DNA of 64,000 nucleotides from Oscillatoria sp. CS-180 (GCF_028330965.1 NZ_JAQMUB010000092.1:62001-126000); one strand, 5' to 3'. Counted from the stretch's first letter, positions 38,795-47,939 are shown. Numbers and translations: made by a program. The notes: generated by a model not told the origin, from the letters alone.

Positions 38795-38896
38795 ATTCAC
38801 CCATTAGGTAATAGAAGCACTCAGTTTCTGCAAATTCGCCTGGGTAGGACCCAGAATGAGCAGCTATAGTAGTCGAGAGTCTCGCGATCGCTCATA

Positions 38897-39691
38897 ATGC
38901 AAACTGCCTCTAGACCGCCTTTAAAGGTTTTTATTTCCTACTCTCATAAGGATGAAAGCTTAAAGCAAGACCTGCTGTATCACCTTGCCGCTCTAAAGAG
39001 AGCTAAGAAGATCGAGATTTGGCAAGATCGACAGATTGATGCGGGCATTGAGTGGAACACTCAGATCTTAGAGGAGCTAGATGCAGCAGATATTATTCTG
39101 CTACTGATTACGGCCCGGTTTATTGCCTCTGACTTCTGCTATAGCAAGGAGATGAATCGGGCTTTGTTCCGCAACCAACAGGGAACTGCTCGCGTAATTC
39201 CTATTGTTATGGCTCCCTGCGCTTGGTCAGAAACTCCCCTTCATAAGCTCAATGCGCTGCCCACAGATGGCAAACCTGTCACTGAATGGAGCAATCAAGA
39301 CTCTGCTTACACTAACATCGCTAGTGGCCTCTCCAGAGTAGTCAACGCCATTCTGGACAGCCAATACGAGGCAGCACCACGCGAAGATGATGGATGGGCA
39401 ACTCCACCCCCTCAAGATTCTGCCCCATCAGACTCAGAGACTAGGAAATCGGCTAACCTTAGAGACGAGACTCAAAAGCGATTGGGACTTTTCCAGTTGC
39501 TATCAAACTTACCGGGTCCAACCTTCGACTCAGTGGTGTATGCGTTGAACGTGCCACCGCCTCTGCTACCGCCCGCGATCGCCCCTCAAGGACAGCGAGT
39601 TCCTGCATTGCTTAATTGGGCCCAAAGTCCCCTTGGGTGCGGCTTAGAAGAACTAGAAGCTGTCGTGAACTCAGTGATTAATCCGGGTTAG
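38897..39691 (+). CDS. TIR-domain protein with C-terminal effector-associated (death-like) domain
   Basis: 264 residues. The N-terminal 140 are a TIR domain: VFISYSHKDESLKQDLL, the catalytic-type Glu in WNTQILEELDAADIILLLIT, and FCYSKEMNRAL. A variable acidic linker (about 160-195) precedes a C-terminal domain (about 196-264: LFQLLSNLPGPTFDSVV, VPPPLLPPAIAPQGQRV, LNWAQSPLGCGLEELEAVV). That domain matches the effector-associated domains (EADs) that link NLR-like sensors to effectors in bacterial immune conflict systems. TIR enzymes can cleave NAD+. No NTPase partner is adjacent. Confidence 0.8.
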   Translation: MQTASRPPLKVFISYSHKDESLKQDLLYHLAALKRAKKIEIWQDRQIDAGIEWNTQILEELDAADIILLLITARFIASDFCYSKEMNRALFRNQQGTARVIPIVMAPCAWSETPLHKLNALPTDGKPVTEWSNQDSAYTNIASGLSRVVNAILDSQYEAAPREDDGWATPPPQDSAPSDSETRKSANLRDETQKRLGLFQLLSNLPGPTFDSVVYALNVPPPLLPPAIAPQGQRVPALLNWAQSPLGCGLEELEAVVNSVINPG

Positions 39692-39833
39692 CGATCGCAT
39701 CGCTTCAACTGGAGTGCCTACCCATTGTCATCGACTCGGAGTTTGTTACCTCCTGGCCTGTAAGGAGAACGACTCAATTTCTGGCATTATTCGCTTTGGT
39801 AGCGGTCTACGTCTGAGGAAAGATTGATAGAGT

Positions 39834-40841
39834 ATGGGTATTATCAAAACCAGTAAACCTCTCAGGCGCTTTGTGCTTGTGTTCAAAAATGTGGATAAGG
39901 TACCAGGCGTTCAGCTCTTACGGTCCCGACCAGCAGCGCTTATCATTCAAACTGCCTTGAAGTGGCAAAGGGATGATTGCTTAGAAATGGGAGCGGCCTT
40001 GTCCTACTATGCACTTTTTTCACTCTTCCCCACAGTTCTGATCGTTTTAAGTATTGTCGGTGCGTTCATCGGTCCCGAAAGTGGAGCGTCTGAACAGATC
40101 CTGCTATTTGCTAGGAGCAGCCTGCCTCCTGAAGCTTATTCAGTCGTAGACAACACGCTCAGTCAACTTAATCGCAATAGTTTGGAAGCCGGAATTATCA
40201 GTTTTCTGATTCTGTGTTTTACGGCAAGTGGAGTTTTTGGTGCTCTCACTCGCTCTATGAACAAAATCTGGCAGGTTCATAGAGAAAGCGAAAATGACGG
40301 AGGCGTTAAATCTGCGGCCAAAACATTTATGAGAAATCGCTTTTTAGCGTTTGTTCTGGTCTTCAGCACTTCCGCTTTAATCTTCCTTTCTCTGGTCTCT
40401 AAAATTGTGATTGAGGTCGTTATTGAAATTGTCAAAGACTTAGAAAATGCCGTTGGAATTTTTCAAATCGACGACCTCTTAGTGCTCAAGACGCTACAGA
40501 CAAGTACCTCTTATCTCTGCATCTCAGCCGTCATCATGCTGCTGTTTAAGGTATTACCCAACACTCGTATTAGCTGGCGAGACGTCTGCTTAGGTGGACT
40601 CGTCACATCCGGGCTATTTATGCTGCTACAGCACTTAGCCAGCAACAGTATTATTCGTGTGGGCGAGCAATTTTTGTCCTATGGAGCCGTTGGCAGCGTC
40701 ATGATTCTGCTGTTGTGGATTTTCTTAAGCTGTCAGGTCTTTTTCTTGGGTTGTGAATTGACGTATGTTTACACCTATCTGTTTGGCAGCCGCAATGGGT
40801 TGTATTCCTGCCCTGAAAGCTTGAAGGTTGATAGTAAGTAG
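39834..40841 (+). CDS. YihY/BrkB-family membrane protein
   Basis: 335 residues with six predicted membrane spans. It shows the YihY hallmark near the N-terminus (ALSYYALFSLFPTVLIVLSIVGAFIG), the TASGVFGALTRSMNKIWQV segment, KVLPNTRISWRDVCLGGLVTSGLF and GAVGSVMILLLWIFLSCQVFFLGCELTYVY. Function is uncertain; it was once misassigned as ribonuclease BN. It is a single gene convergent with the sulfotransferase-like gene. Confidence 0.9.
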   Translation: MGIIKTSKPLRRFVLVFKNVDKVPGVQLLRSRPAALIIQTALKWQRDDCLEMGAALSYYALFSLFPTVLIVLSIVGAFIGPESGASEQILLFARSSLPPEAYSVVDNTLSQLNRNSLEAGIISFLILCFTASGVFGALTRSMNKIWQVHRESENDGGVKSAAKTFMRNRFLAFVLVFSTSALIFLSLVSKIVIEVVIEIVKDLENAVGIFQIDDLLVLKTLQTSTSYLCISAVIMLLFKVLPNTRISWRDVCLGGLVTSGLFMLLQHLASNSIIRVGEQFLSYGAVGSVMILLLWIFLSCQVFFLGCELTYVYTYLFGSRNGLYSCPESLKVDSK

Positions 40842-40856
40842 TCAGCTGAGAGTACT

Positions 40857-41735
40857 CTAGAAAACGTGATCTAACGGTAAGTCTTCGTCTGCAAAGATTG
40901 CTTCAGCATACTCCAAAAGCTGCTTATCTTTGAAGACGTCCCAGAATGAGGTTTCGTGCTCAAAAGTACGCCATCGTTGAGCGAGTTTCATCTTGGTGGC
41001 TTCACCGTCCATTCCCGTTTTATCGAAAGAGCTACCACCGCCATATCCTCTAACTTTTTCACGCCCTGCATCGGTGAACTCAATATTGAGGCGGGTTGCG
41101 ATCGCCCGCCGATAATCGACATCTCGATGCCAGCGGTTAAAGTTCACACACGTCTTTCTGTGACAAAGAAATTGCGTCTCGTCAAGAAACTCTCTAGCGT
41201 AGCTCTTCCATAAAGAAACGGTAGTTTGGACACTTTCATCCGACAAACGCACCATATTGGACTTGAGCTGACTGGCTAACAGATTGAAGGGATCTCTAAG
41301 GACTAATAGGTCATATCTAGTCTGTGAGCGTCCGACATAGACATCGTGAAAAAGTTCAAACTTTCTAGAGCTAACTTCCGCCAACGGCTGATCTTCATAA
41401 CTGATAATCAAAAGACTTTGCTGCGAAAAATCGCCTCTTGCGCCTTGCTTTAAAATGTCTTTCTTGCAGTGTTTATAAGCATTTTGGTAAGGATTTTTGC
41501 TCGCTGGGGGATGATTGAAATGAAGGGCATATTTGCTATGCTGTGCCCTGATCCAACCAATGACGGCGTGATTACCCGTTCGTCTTAACCCAGCAACTCT
41601 AATTTCCTGATTGTTAGCAATTCTCTGGCGTGAAAACAAGGTGTCTGCTAATAGCCGTCGATAGTTGGAAAATTCCAGCAAAAATTCCTGTTTTGCCGCC
41701 CGCAACTGATACAGTCTCTTCTGAGAGAGCCGCAT
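40857..41735 (-). CDS. sulfotransferase-like P-loop protein
   Basis: 292 residues. GLRRTGNHAVIGWI (about 49-62) matches the 5'-phosphosulfate-binding loop of PAPS sulfotransferases, and RYDLLVLRDPFNLLAS (about 136-152) resembles their 3'-phosphate-binding segment with a conserved Arg-Asp-Pro. The C-terminal part (WHRDVDYRRAIATRLNIEF, GYGGGSSFD) matches the end of the fold. It would transfer sulfate to a sugar, lipid or peptide; the acceptor is unknown. It lies downstream of the recombinase gene on the same strand with 114 bases between. The family is inferred from motifs only. Confidence 0.6.
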   Translation of the reverse strand: MRLSQKRLYQLRAAKQEFLLEFSNYRRLLADTLFSRQRIANNQEIRVAGLRRTGNHAVIGWIRAQHSKYALHFNHPPASKNPYQNAYKHCKKDILKQGARGDFSQQSLLIISYEDQPLAEVSSRKFELFHDVYVGRSQTRYDLLVLRDPFNLLASQLKSNMVRLSDESVQTTVSLWKSYAREFLDETQFLCHRKTCVNFNRWHRDVDYRRAIATRLNIEFTDAGREKVRGYGGGSSFDKTGMDGEATKMKLAQRWRTFEHETSFWDVFKDKQLLEYAEAIFADEDLPLDHVF

Positions 41736-41849
41736 AAAGTTACTCCTATCATCAATGAATTTTGGTCAATTAATTCGCTGCTGCCATGCGATGACTGGGG
41801 ACGTGTTGGCTTTAATTTGCCCAAAGAGGCCACAGAGAACCCATGCTGT

Positions 41850-42998
41850 CTACGACTTGAGCGCAGCGCGCACTGCCTTCTGCTGGTCTCGACGAGTGAT
41901 CCAGCGATGGTAGGTGCGATTGTGAATGGCGACAGAGTGTCCCATCATGCGAGCTGCAACCGTGTCAGGTAAACCGATAAGAATAGTCCGTACCGCCCAA
42001 GCGTGGCGCAGGTCATAGGGCGAAAAAGGAATGTCATACCGCCGAAACTGTAAGGTGACCTGTTGACCGATGCGCTGTAGGGTTGTCTTTCCAAGGTCAG
42101 TTTCAATTTCTGGCAGGATAACTTCTCGCAATCCAAAATCCTCAATCCACTGGGGGGGAAACGGCCAAACATCATGGCTACCTGTTTTAGTCGTCTCCAG
42201 GACTTCGATCGCAGCCTCAGGATCTCCATTTATCAAAGAGCCATAGTTGCAGAAAAAGACCTCGTGATTCCGTAGCCCATAGACCGCCATCATGCCATAA
42301 ACAAACTGCCAAGCCGGATTGGGAATGCGATGGAATCCATCTATGATTTGCTGATCAGTTGGCAACTGACGCATTTGAGTACGACTACTGCCGTATTTAC
42401 CCCACAAGGTTTTCAGATCAATCGGCAGTTCTAGCTCTAGAAAAGTCGCAAAGGCATCCAGGGCAGTGCAGCAGACCTGGCGACTGCGGGAATTGGCGCG
42501 AGTATTTTTCACGGTAGCCACGATCGCTTCTGGCAAACTCAAGGTAGAGCGGCGATCGCAAATGTCTTGTAGCTTTCTCAAATAGGGCGCATAAGCCTTA
42601 TCCCAGGTCGTCTTGACTGAGGCAGGGTGCTTATCTGGATCAGCCATCCCCGTTTGCAAATACTGCTCTTGAAAGGCGGCGATCTTGTCCACCAGTTCAT
42701 CAGACCCCAAAACCTGACCTTTTTGAACCAAATAAGGTCTCCAGTCAAAAGTTTGCTCGATCAATTTGGCAGCGATGACCTTGGCTTCCTGTTCAGCTTG
42801 CTTCAGAGCTGTCTTGTTTGCGGGCAGCTTGAGTGGAATTCGCTGCTGATGAGAGCGGTGGCGATCGCTGCCAGGGCGGGGGGGCAAAGTGCCTCGCAGG
42901 GCTAGCATGTCCCCTCGTCGCTCAATTTTGAGACCCAGTCGAGCGGCTTTGAGGCGTGTGTTAACTTTTTCGATATGGGTATCTAAGGGATGGGTCAT
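41850..42998 (-). CDS. tyrosine recombinase / integrase
   Basis: 382 residues. The catalytic set appears intact: Arg in AVYGLRNHEVF, the beta-hairpin Lys in LETTKTGSHDVWPF, HAWAVR (H-x-x-R), and GHSVAIHNRTYHRW with His and the nucleophile Tyr. The N-terminal part (about 1-120) has an arm-type DNA-binding flavour (KIERRGDMLALRGTLPPRPG) and a core-binding helical region. No matching att sites, excisionase or phage genes are seen within the window, so it may be a domesticated chromosomal recombinase or the end of a small genomic island. Confidence 0.85.
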   Translation of the reverse strand: MTHPLDTHIEKVNTRLKAARLGLKIERRGDMLALRGTLPPRPGSDRHRSHQQRIPLKLPANKTALKQAEQEAKVIAAKLIEQTFDWRPYLVQKGQVLGSDELVDKIAAFQEQYLQTGMADPDKHPASVKTTWDKAYAPYLRKLQDICDRRSTLSLPEAIVATVKNTRANSRSRQVCCTALDAFATFLELELPIDLKTLWGKYGSSRTQMRQLPTDQQIIDGFHRIPNPAWQFVYGMMAVYGLRNHEVFFCNYGSLINGDPEAAIEVLETTKTGSHDVWPFPPQWIEDFGLREVILPEIETDLGKTTLQRIGQQVTLQFRRYDIPFSPYDLRHAWAVRTILIGLPDTVAARMMGHSVAIHNRTYHRWITRRDQQKAVRAALKS

Positions 42999-43238
42999 AG
43001 GAATAAAGCGAATTGGACTACCCGTTGTGCCAAAGAATTTGAGGCGATCTGCTCACACCGATAGCCCTCAAGCTTTATTGCGTAAGTCCTGGAAAGGCTG
43101 GGCTGGGCCTCTAACTTCTGAACTTGCGATGGCAAGACATTACCCGTTTTCAGTGGATAGACCTCAAAACTGTAGAATTAAGTCTGCGAATAAAACGCTT
43201 CTTGACCAATCAACTTCAAGCATAGGAGATGGATCTCG

Positions 43239-43343
43239 ATGGGTGGCGAAATTTTCAGTACAGCTATTCTACTGTTCACGCTAGTGCTCGTTGGCCTAGG
43301 GTTAGGCTTCTTGATGCTACGCCTGCAGGGTGGAGAAGAATAG
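43239..43343 (+). CDS. petM: cytochrome b6f complex subunit PetM
   Basis: 34-codon gene encoding MGGEIFSTAILLFTLVLVGL followed by GLGFLMLRLQGGEE. This is a single membrane span with the typical KLQG/RLQGxEE tail of PetM (subunit VII). AGGAG is at 43224-43228, eleven bases before the ATG. PetM is a small stabilising subunit at the periphery of cytochrome b6f. It is divergent from the integrase and ahead of ycf39 on the same strand, a known cyanobacterial pairing. Confidence 0.92.
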   Translation: MGGEIFSTAILLFTLVLVGLGLGFLMLRLQGGEE

Positions 43344-43354
43344 AGGTTTGGGAA

Positions 43355-43389
43355 AATCCCCAGGCTGGATAGATGAGACACCTGGGGTT
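43355..43389. terminator. possible hairpin between petM and ycf39
   Basis: AATCCCCAGG pairs with CCTGGGGTT with a bulged T across a 15-base loop. There is no clear T run after it, so it could be an attenuating or RNA-stabilising hairpin rather than a terminator. Confidence 0.4.
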
Positions 43390-43435
43390 CATCTGGTATG
43401 GTTATAAAAACGTAAACTTTTGTTTCTAATTTTTC

Positions 43436-44392
43436 ATGAAACTCTTGGTCGTAGGTGCTACTGGCACGCTGGGCAGACAAATCGTTCGGCGAGCGCTGGA
43501 TGAAGGGCACGAAGTGCAGTGTTTAGTGCGGAGCTTTCAGCGGGGTGGTTTCCTGCGAGAGTGGGGAGCACAGCTGCTACGAGGTAATTTGTGTGCGCCT
43601 CAAACACTGCCGCCTTCACTGGAGGGGGTTGACGCTGTCATTGATGCTGCAACTGCTCGACCAACAGACGCGATCAACAGAGTTGACTGGGATGGCAAAG
43701 TCAATCTCATCAAGGCCGCAAAAGCAGTTGGAGTTAACCGATACGTTTTCATTTCCATCCTAGATGCTGAAAAATATCCAGAAGTGCCTTTGATGAACAT
43801 CAAGCACTGCACCGAGAAATTCTTAGCCGAATCTGGACTGGATTACACTATTCTGCGCCCGTGCGGCTTTTTGCAGGGTTTGATTGGTCAATACGCAATT
43901 CCTATTTTGGAAAAACAGGGTATTTGGGTCATGAACGGAGCAGCTCCGATCGCCTACATGAATACCCAGGACATTGCTCAATTTGCCGTAGCCGCTTTGA
44001 ATCACCCAGAGACGATCAATCACAGCTTTCCGTTAGCGGGTAGTCGAGCTTGGAATTCAAACGAAATCATTCGACTATGCGAACGTCTAACGGGGCAGGA
44101 TGCCCGAGTTTCTCGAATGCCGTTGGGACTGCTAAGGAGCGTGCAAAAAATAACCTCTTTCTTTGAATGGGGTTGGAACGTAGCTGATCGCCTAGCGTTC
44201 ACTGAGGTCGTCGTTGGTTCAGAACCGCTAACGGCATCGATGGATGGGGTCTATGAAACGTTCCACATCAATCCTGATGAAATGACCACCGTCGAGGAGT
44301 ATCTGGGCGAATATTTCAGTCGCATCCTGAAGAAGCTAAAAGAGTTGGACTACGATCGCGAAAAAGCCAGCAAGAAAAAGCTACCTTTCTAG
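43436..44392 (+). CDS. ycf39: Ycf39 (atypical SDR, photosystem II assembly factor)
   Basis: 318 residues of the NmrA-like atypical SDR family. The nucleotide-binding start MKLLVVGATGTLGRQIVRRA and LVRSFQRGGFLREWGAQLLRG are typical, as are GLDYTILRPCGFLQG and AYMNTQDIAQFAVAAL. The C-terminal extension with a basic KKKLPF end matches Ycf39. Ycf39 works with HLIP proteins and chlorophyll synthase to insert pigment into newly made D1. It lies next to petM on the same strand. The start is followed by family-standard sequence, so it is well fixed. Confidence 0.93.
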   Translation: MKLLVVGATGTLGRQIVRRALDEGHEVQCLVRSFQRGGFLREWGAQLLRGNLCAPQTLPPSLEGVDAVIDAATARPTDAINRVDWDGKVNLIKAAKAVGVNRYVFISILDAEKYPEVPLMNIKHCTEKFLAESGLDYTILRPCGFLQGLIGQYAIPILEKQGIWVMNGAAPIAYMNTQDIAQFAVAALNHPETINHSFPLAGSRAWNSNEIIRLCERLTGQDARVSRMPLGLLRSVQKITSFFEWGWNVADRLAFTEVVVGSEPLTASMDGVYETFHINPDEMTTVEEYLGEYFSRILKKLKELDYDREKASKKKLPF

Positions 44393-44414
44393 GTGCGATG
44401 TTGGCGATAGCCTT

Positions 44415-44452
44415 CTATAGCCGTCTTGCCCCATGGAACTGGCGACGGCTAT
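44415..44452 (+). repeat. short fold-back derived from family A
   Basis: ATAGCCGTC at one end and GACGGCTAT at the other are perfectly complementary across 20 bases, so this looks like a family A element shrunk to its two ends. It lies 27 bases before the stop of the convergent small secreted protein gene and could act as its terminator. Confidence 0.6.
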
Positions 44453-44478
44453 CAACGCCTTCAAAGGCTCAATTCACT

Positions 44479-44832
44479 TTACTTCCCTATAACATCTTCC
44501 ACAGCATCCTTAGCTTTCTCCACTAGGCTTCTGTTGCCTTCCTTGGGGTCAACTTTGCCTTCAGCCTGTCGTTTCTCTTCCCTTAAACCAGCCGCTTCAC
44601 TAATGGTGTAGGCACGGTCTAGCCGTTCTTCGTCACTTAATGGAGCACCTTTAGGACGCCCTGTCAGGTCCTCCAAAGTTTGACCATGCGCCTCTTGGGA
44701 ATCAAAAGGAACCTGAGCATAGCTGGGAGCTACTGCGATCGCCATCGCACTGACCAGACTCAGAATTCCGACTAGACAAACCGTGAATAGGCGCTGCAAC
44801 GAACGATGACGAACAAAAGACATGAACTGCAT
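44479..44832 (-). CDS. small secreted protein of unknown function
   Basis: 117 residues. The signal peptide is clear: basic MQFMSFVRHRSLQR, a hydrophobic core and cleavage after SYA. The mature part (about 78 residues) is charged and helical (EERLDRAYTISEAAGLREEKRQ; NRSLVEKAKDAVEDVIGK). The tail resembles CsbD/apolipoprotein-like amphipathic helices. Not recognised. Confidence 0.65.
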   Translation of the reverse strand: MQFMSFVRHRSLQRLFTVCLVGILSLVSAMAIAVAPSYAQVPFDSQEAHGQTLEDLTGRPKGAPLSDEERLDRAYTISEAAGLREEKRQAEGKVDPKEGNRSLVEKAKDAVEDVIGK

Positions 44833-45212
44833 AAAACTCTCTCGTGCATGGATGATAGGGAGGCGATCGCAAACCGCCTGAGCAATAGCCTACCGACGAG
44901 GAGTAGTTCACCTATTCCACCCAAAGACACATTTTCCAACGACCATCATCGGGATGTGTGTCGAGAAGGTGTGGAGGGTTTTCCTGACACTATAGCTTTA
45001 GCCATCTAGGCTGGTGCACCTAATAGCATCTGAGTGCTTAGCCCATCGCCGCCTTGTCCTAACGGAACTGGCGACGGCTATACCAGAGCGTGCAGATTAA
45101 GAAAATGAGCTATGCAGGGTAGCGTGAACGGAGTAAACCCCAAAATCTGCAATCTTCGATGGCTGGATCCCCTGATGCGAACCCAACCCACATTTCTAGA
45201 ACAGTCAATCCG
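44833..45212. repeat. gene-free region containing a family A element
   Basis: 380 bases with no gene seen. Bases 44991-45082 are a clean family A element in forward orientation, TATAGCTTTAGCC to CTGGCGACGGCTATA (92 bases). The remainder has no clear feature. Confidence 0.7.
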
Positions 45213-45752
45213 CTATGCGCGATCGAGAATGAAAAAGTAGGGCGTTCCTGAAGCCTTGTAGTCCATGAGACCAAACACAGTGTCATCGCTGACTTTTCTG
45301 AAGGCATCGTGAATGGGTAGATAGTCATAAATCATCGTGGCGCTGACTTTGCCGCGATGTTCCATCATCCGCAAACGAGCCTGACTTTCTTCAGTTTTAA
45401 GAAGCGTTGTGAGAGAGGTATAAACAGGCTTTAGAGCTTCGTTTCTGGGCAGAGGGGATTTTAGCGCCAAGTTCATCAAAAACGCCTGAGGAGCAACTTT
45501 GAACAACTGATCGTTATTGCCTGAAAATAGGAGTGGGTGAACGCAATCGGGACTCACAAACTCTTTGCCGTACCAATTGGTAGCAGCAAGCAGACCATCC
45601 ATGGGGTGCCCCGTCAATAGTTCAGAGCCACGCCACCGTCCCATCATGAAGTCCAGATCAACTGGTTCAAGCTGATCGAATAGCGCCAAGGCTTCTGCTA
45701 CGGTCGTTCGACCCTGTAGACGAATGGTGTCAAAATTTTCTAACGTCAGCAT
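45213..45752 (-). CDS. GXWXG/DUF4334 domain protein
   Basis: 179 residues. The N-terminal GXWXG-type motif is visible as MMGRWRGSELLTGHPMDGLL (about 35-55), followed by WYGKEFVSPDCVHPLLF. The C-terminal part matches DUF4334 (RMMEHRGKVSATMIYDYLPIHDAFRKV, VFGLMDYK, PYFFILDR). Members are small cytoplasmic beta-barrel proteins of unknown function. It lies downstream of the SDR gene on the same strand with 151 bases between, so a shared transcript is possible but not certain. Confidence 0.8.
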   Translation of the reverse strand: MLTLENFDTIRLQGRTTVAEALALFDQLEPVDLDFMMGRWRGSELLTGHPMDGLLAATNWYGKEFVSPDCVHPLLFSGNNDQLFKVAPQAFLMNLALKSPLPRNEALKPVYTSLTTLLKTEESQARLRMMEHRGKVSATMIYDYLPIHDAFRKVSDDTVFGLMDYKASGTPYFFILDRA

Positions 45753-45903
45753 CTTTTAGCAATGAATTAGACTACAGCGTATAAAACCGGACTTAATCTA
45801 ACATCCTCAGGGCTTGGGCAAACGAACGATTCGACGCCCAAAACTAGCTTAGGGCAAGCATTGCCATCCTAGCTATGACTATTCTGAGTAAAACACAATC
45901 CTC

Positions 45904-46716
45904 TCAATCTTGATTCTGAAAGACTTTGCTGATCATCCATCGCAGTCCTTGAGGAAAGATTCGATAACTCCCTTCAGAGAGCTTGGCACTGCCAACCGTA
46001 ACGTCGCCGCGCTTATTTTCAACCGCATCCCAAACTGCTTCAGCCACCTTGTCTGGCGTCTCGACTAACGGCACTTGGAGGACTTTTTCAACTTGCTCGC
46101 GACGCTGCTGCATATCCTCTTGGCTGTTTCCTTTAAAGATTGCCCGATCCAAGAAACTACTTTTGATGATGTTGGGATAGATGCCGCAGACGTGAATACC
46201 TTTGTGCTCTAGTTCAGCCTGCAAAGATTGAGTCAGGCCCGCGATCGCAAACTTGGAGGTTGTATAAGGTGCCAAATACGGCAGCGGAATCTTGCCACCG
46301 ATGGAGCAAACATTGACGATGGTACCGTTTCTGCGTTCTTCAAAATGGGGTAGCAGAGCATGAATGGTATGAATATAACCCCACAGATTAGTGTCGATCG
46401 CCTGATGCCAATCGTCTAGAGAAAACTGACTCGCTGGACCAGAGATATAAATACCCGCATTGTTCACGAGGACATCAACCGTACCAAACTGAGCCAAAGT
46501 CTTCTGCACCAAAACCTTGACTTGCTCAGGATCGCGAACATCTGTGGGAATCGCCAGCGACGAGTGATGTTGAGCCTGGAGTTCAGCCGCAGCCTGTTGG
46601 AGGCGATCGCCCTGACGAGCGGCCATCACAACATTAAAACCGTGGCGAGCAAACTGGGTTGCGATCGCTCGACCAATACCTTGAGATGCTCCTGTAATAA
46701 GAACTGTTGAAGCCAT
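45904..46716 (-). CDS. short-chain dehydrogenase/reductase
   Basis: 270 residues from MASTVLITGASQGIGRA at 46716; the longer open frame is not used. Classical SDR: TGASQGIG cofactor loop, VLVNNAG, the catalytic Ser in VNVCSIGGK, and the YTTSK active-site Tyr-x-x-x-Lys. The C-terminal YPNIIKSSFL is typical. It reduces or oxidises a carbonyl/hydroxyl using NADP(H); the substrate is unknown. It follows the aldo/keto reductase on the same strand, as a likely two-gene operon. Confidence 0.88.
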   Translation of the reverse strand: MASTVLITGASQGIGRAIATQFARHGFNVVMAARQGDRLQQAAAELQAQHHSSLAIPTDVRDPEQVKVLVQKTLAQFGTVDVLVNNAGIYISGPASQFSLDDWHQAIDTNLWGYIHTIHALLPHFEERRNGTIVNVCSIGGKIPLPYLAPYTTSKFAIAGLTQSLQAELEHKGIHVCGIYPNIIKSSFLDRAIFKGNSQEDMQQRREQVEKVLQVPLVETPDKVAEAVWDAVENKRGDVTVGSAKLSEGSYRIFPQGLRWMISKVFQNQD

Positions 46717-46832
46717 AACAGACGTCACTAACACGAAGGGTGAACCTTTCTTTAGCGTGACGAAGAAAGGATGCTTCACCGTCTCACCTGAGTTAGATTC
46801 CCCGTCGTCATTTGTCAGACCAACGTCGAGCA

Positions 46833-47939
46833 CTACTCTGTTGCGGTTTCGGGAGACGCTTCAACCAGAACGGGCTGATGATAAGAATTAGGCTTATCAC
46901 CAACAGCAGCACCGCCATGAATCATGCCTTGCAGAGTGGATTCAAAAAACGTGTAGGGAAAACGAGATTCAGGGCGGCTGACATCCTCTAAGCGCTGCTG
47001 AAGCTCTGTAGGAATCTCAAACTCCAGGGCACCCAGATTATCTTTCAGCTGGTGCAGCTTGGTAGCGCCGATGATGACGGAAGCAACGGCAGGACGATTA
47101 ACAACCCAGTTCAGCGCAACTTGGGCCATGGAGCGATCAAGTTCTTTGGCAACCTGTTCCAACTCTGCCACGATCGCCCAGTTCTTCTCGGTAAATTTGT
47201 TGAACGCCGGATTACCACTGTCTGCCAGCATAGCCAACCGTCCGGAGCCTGCTCCCCCGTCTTCTGAGGGTTTGTATTTGCCGGAAAGCAAACCACTCGC
47301 CAACGGCGACCAGACCATAATGCCCGTGCCTAAAGCATTTGCCATCGCCGTGTATTCATATTCGATATTGCGTTCCGCCAGCGAATATTCCAGCTGAACG
47401 GTGCTGATGGGTTCCCAATGACGTTCTTGCGCGATCGTCTGAGCCTGAGCCACGTACCATGCAGGGGCATCAGAAAGAGCAACATAGCGGACTTTGCCTG
47501 ATCGCACCAAGTCATCCAGGGTTCGCATGACTTCCTCGGCAGGGGTCACTTGATCCCAAGTGTGCAGCATGTAGATGTCGATATAGTCTGTATTAAGCCG
47601 TTGGAGGGATCCTTCGACCGCTCGCAGAATGTTTTTGCGCCCGTTGCCGCCTGCATTGGGATTGCCTGGCTCGGCGTTATAGCTAAATTTTGTGGTGATG
47701 ACGACGCGATCGCGGCTACCACTCTCGGTCACAAATTTCCCTAGCATGCGCTCGCTGTTGCCGTTGGTGTAGAGGTCGGCTGTATCGATGAAGTTGCCGC
47801 CCGCCTCCAAGTAGGTGTCGAACAGTTGACGGGCATTGGACTCATCCGCGCCCCAACCCCAATCATCGCCAAAAGTCATCGTGCCCAAAGCCAGACGGCT
47901 AACGCGGAGTCCAGTGTTGCCCAGGGTGTAGTAGTTCAT
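46833..47939 (-). CDS. aldo/keto reductase
   Basis: 368 residues of the AKR superfamily. Catalytic tetrad candidates are Asp in NFIDTADLYTNG, Tyr in the same segment, Lys in VVITTKF and His in YMLHTW. Cofactor-binding segments are VQLEYSLAERNIE and VWSPLASGLLSGKY, with NADPH-type ASVIIGATKLHQLKDNLGA. The start region NYYTLGNTGLRVSRLALGTMTFG is standard. It precedes the SDR gene, and the dead AraC gene lies divergently upstream, suggesting lost regulation. Confidence 0.9.
   Translation of the reverse strand: MNYYTLGNTGLRVSRLALGTMTFGDDWGWGADESNARQLFDTYLEAGGNFIDTADLYTNGNSERMLGKFVTESGSRDRVVITTKFSYNAEPGNPNAGGNGRKNILRAVEGSLQRLNTDYIDIYMLHTWDQVTPAEEVMRTLDDLVRSGKVRYVALSDAPAWYVAQAQTIAQERHWEPISTVQLEYSLAERNIEYEYTAMANALGTGIMVWSPLASGLLSGKYKPSEDGGAGSGRLAMLADSGNPAFNKFTEKNWAIVAELEQVAKELDRSMAQVALNWVVNRPAVASVIIGATKLHQLKDNLGALEFEIPTELQQRLEDVSRPESRFPYTFFESTLQGMIHGGAAVGDKPNSYHQPVLVEASPETATE

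Noticed and set aside
41850-42998. Integrase as evidence of a prophage
   Set aside because: No phage structural, lysis or repressor genes are present on either side, so a prophage is not supported.
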